Shown here in pieces: positions 63,851 through 64,000 of a DNA stretch of 64,000 nucleotides. The notes under the pieces were generated by a model. It saw nothing but the letters and a program-made list of their open reading frames with translations, had not been told where the DNA came from and did not search any database. The stretch's first letter is position 1. Each line of letters begins with the position of its first letter. This DNA comes from Symbiodinium natans (Eukaryota > Sar > Dinophyceae > Suessiales > Symbiodiniaceae): assembly GCA_905221605.1 (NCBI GenBank), contig CAJNDS010002372.1, positions 62,001 to 126,000 on the forward strand, given 5' to 3'. The translations under genes were made by a program, and so were the position numbers.

Positions 63851-64000
63851 TGCCCCCCCCCCCCCCCCCCCCCAGTTGGGGGGTGCGTTATACTAGTAGC
63901 CAGAAAAGGACCCTTGTTTAAGAAAAGTGACCATGTTGAACCCGCATCCCTAAACCCTAAGCCCTTTACCTTATGCTCCTTAGCCACAGAAGAACCCCTT

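Noticed and set aside
1-64000. CRISPR arrays, bacterial operons, tRNA or rRNA genes
   Set aside because: No spacer-repeat pattern, no ribosome-binding context, and no cloverleaf or rRNA core sequence was noticed. A covariance search would be needed to exclude tRNAs fully.

Overview
This window reads as nuclear DNA of an alveolate, most likely a dinoflagellate. Four things in the sequence support that. Plant/alveolate-type telomeric heptamers (TTTAGGG / CCCTAAA) occur throughout, mostly degenerate and on both strands. Coding sequence lies in short exons, and introns use GT but also GC and GA donors. The recognisable families are ones I know from dinoflagellate proteomes: an SHQW/ankyrin protein, sushi-like Cys-rich modules, an SBBP propeller exon, a Merlin/ISXO2-type transposase, and reverse transcriptase debris. 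There are no bacterial-style operons. Most long open frames are accidental. The species was not identified. Exon borders come from reading codon phase and splice dinucleotides by eye, without alignment.

Layout. 1-7.2 kb: degenerate telomere-like DNA with a pure TTTAGGG array (5.16-5.44 kb), an AT-rich inverted-repeat element (2.86-3.50 kb) and several short exon-like islands. 7.7-9.6 kb: retroelement wreckage, with reverse transcriptase on - and RNase H on +. 9.78-11.81 kb: a block bounded by 18-bp inverted termini, with a GATAGGGGTCTAT-type repeat at each end and a telomere-like core. 12.1-12.5 kb: two exons forming one WD40 repeat (-). 15.0-16.7 kb: a frameshifted DDE transposase with a C-terminal ZZ-like finger (-). 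17.0-25.3 kb: a strongly G+T-skewed tract with very frequent ATTG tetramers, flanked by a ~175-bp inverted repeat pair and followed by a G-rich GGGGGGCTTAA array. 26.0 and 31.0-31.5 kb: two members of one foldback/MITE family. 26.6-29.1 kb: exon candidates on - and one long membrane-protein ORF on +. 29.9-30.9 kb: minisatellites.

The clearest gene lies at 32.66-37.73 kb (+). At least eleven exons can be joined with consistent phase into a TIR/HET-like SHQW domain followed by ankyrin repeats. Its introns carry telomere-like heptamers. After it come a Cys-rich sushi-like gene (41.9-43.6 kb), dispersed minisatellites, a ~24-copy 65-bp satellite (52.7-54.3 kb), and from 49 to 64 kb many exon-like islands separated by telomere-like repeats.

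The most interesting global pattern is that telomere-like heptamers form the DNA between exons. In several places the predicted donor is the G|GTTTAGG of a heptamer, the acceptor is the end of a CCCTAAG run, or the stop codon is the TAG of TTTAGGG. This suggests telomeric-repeat DNA has been spread through the genome as intron and intergenic filler. I infer that; I have not proved it.
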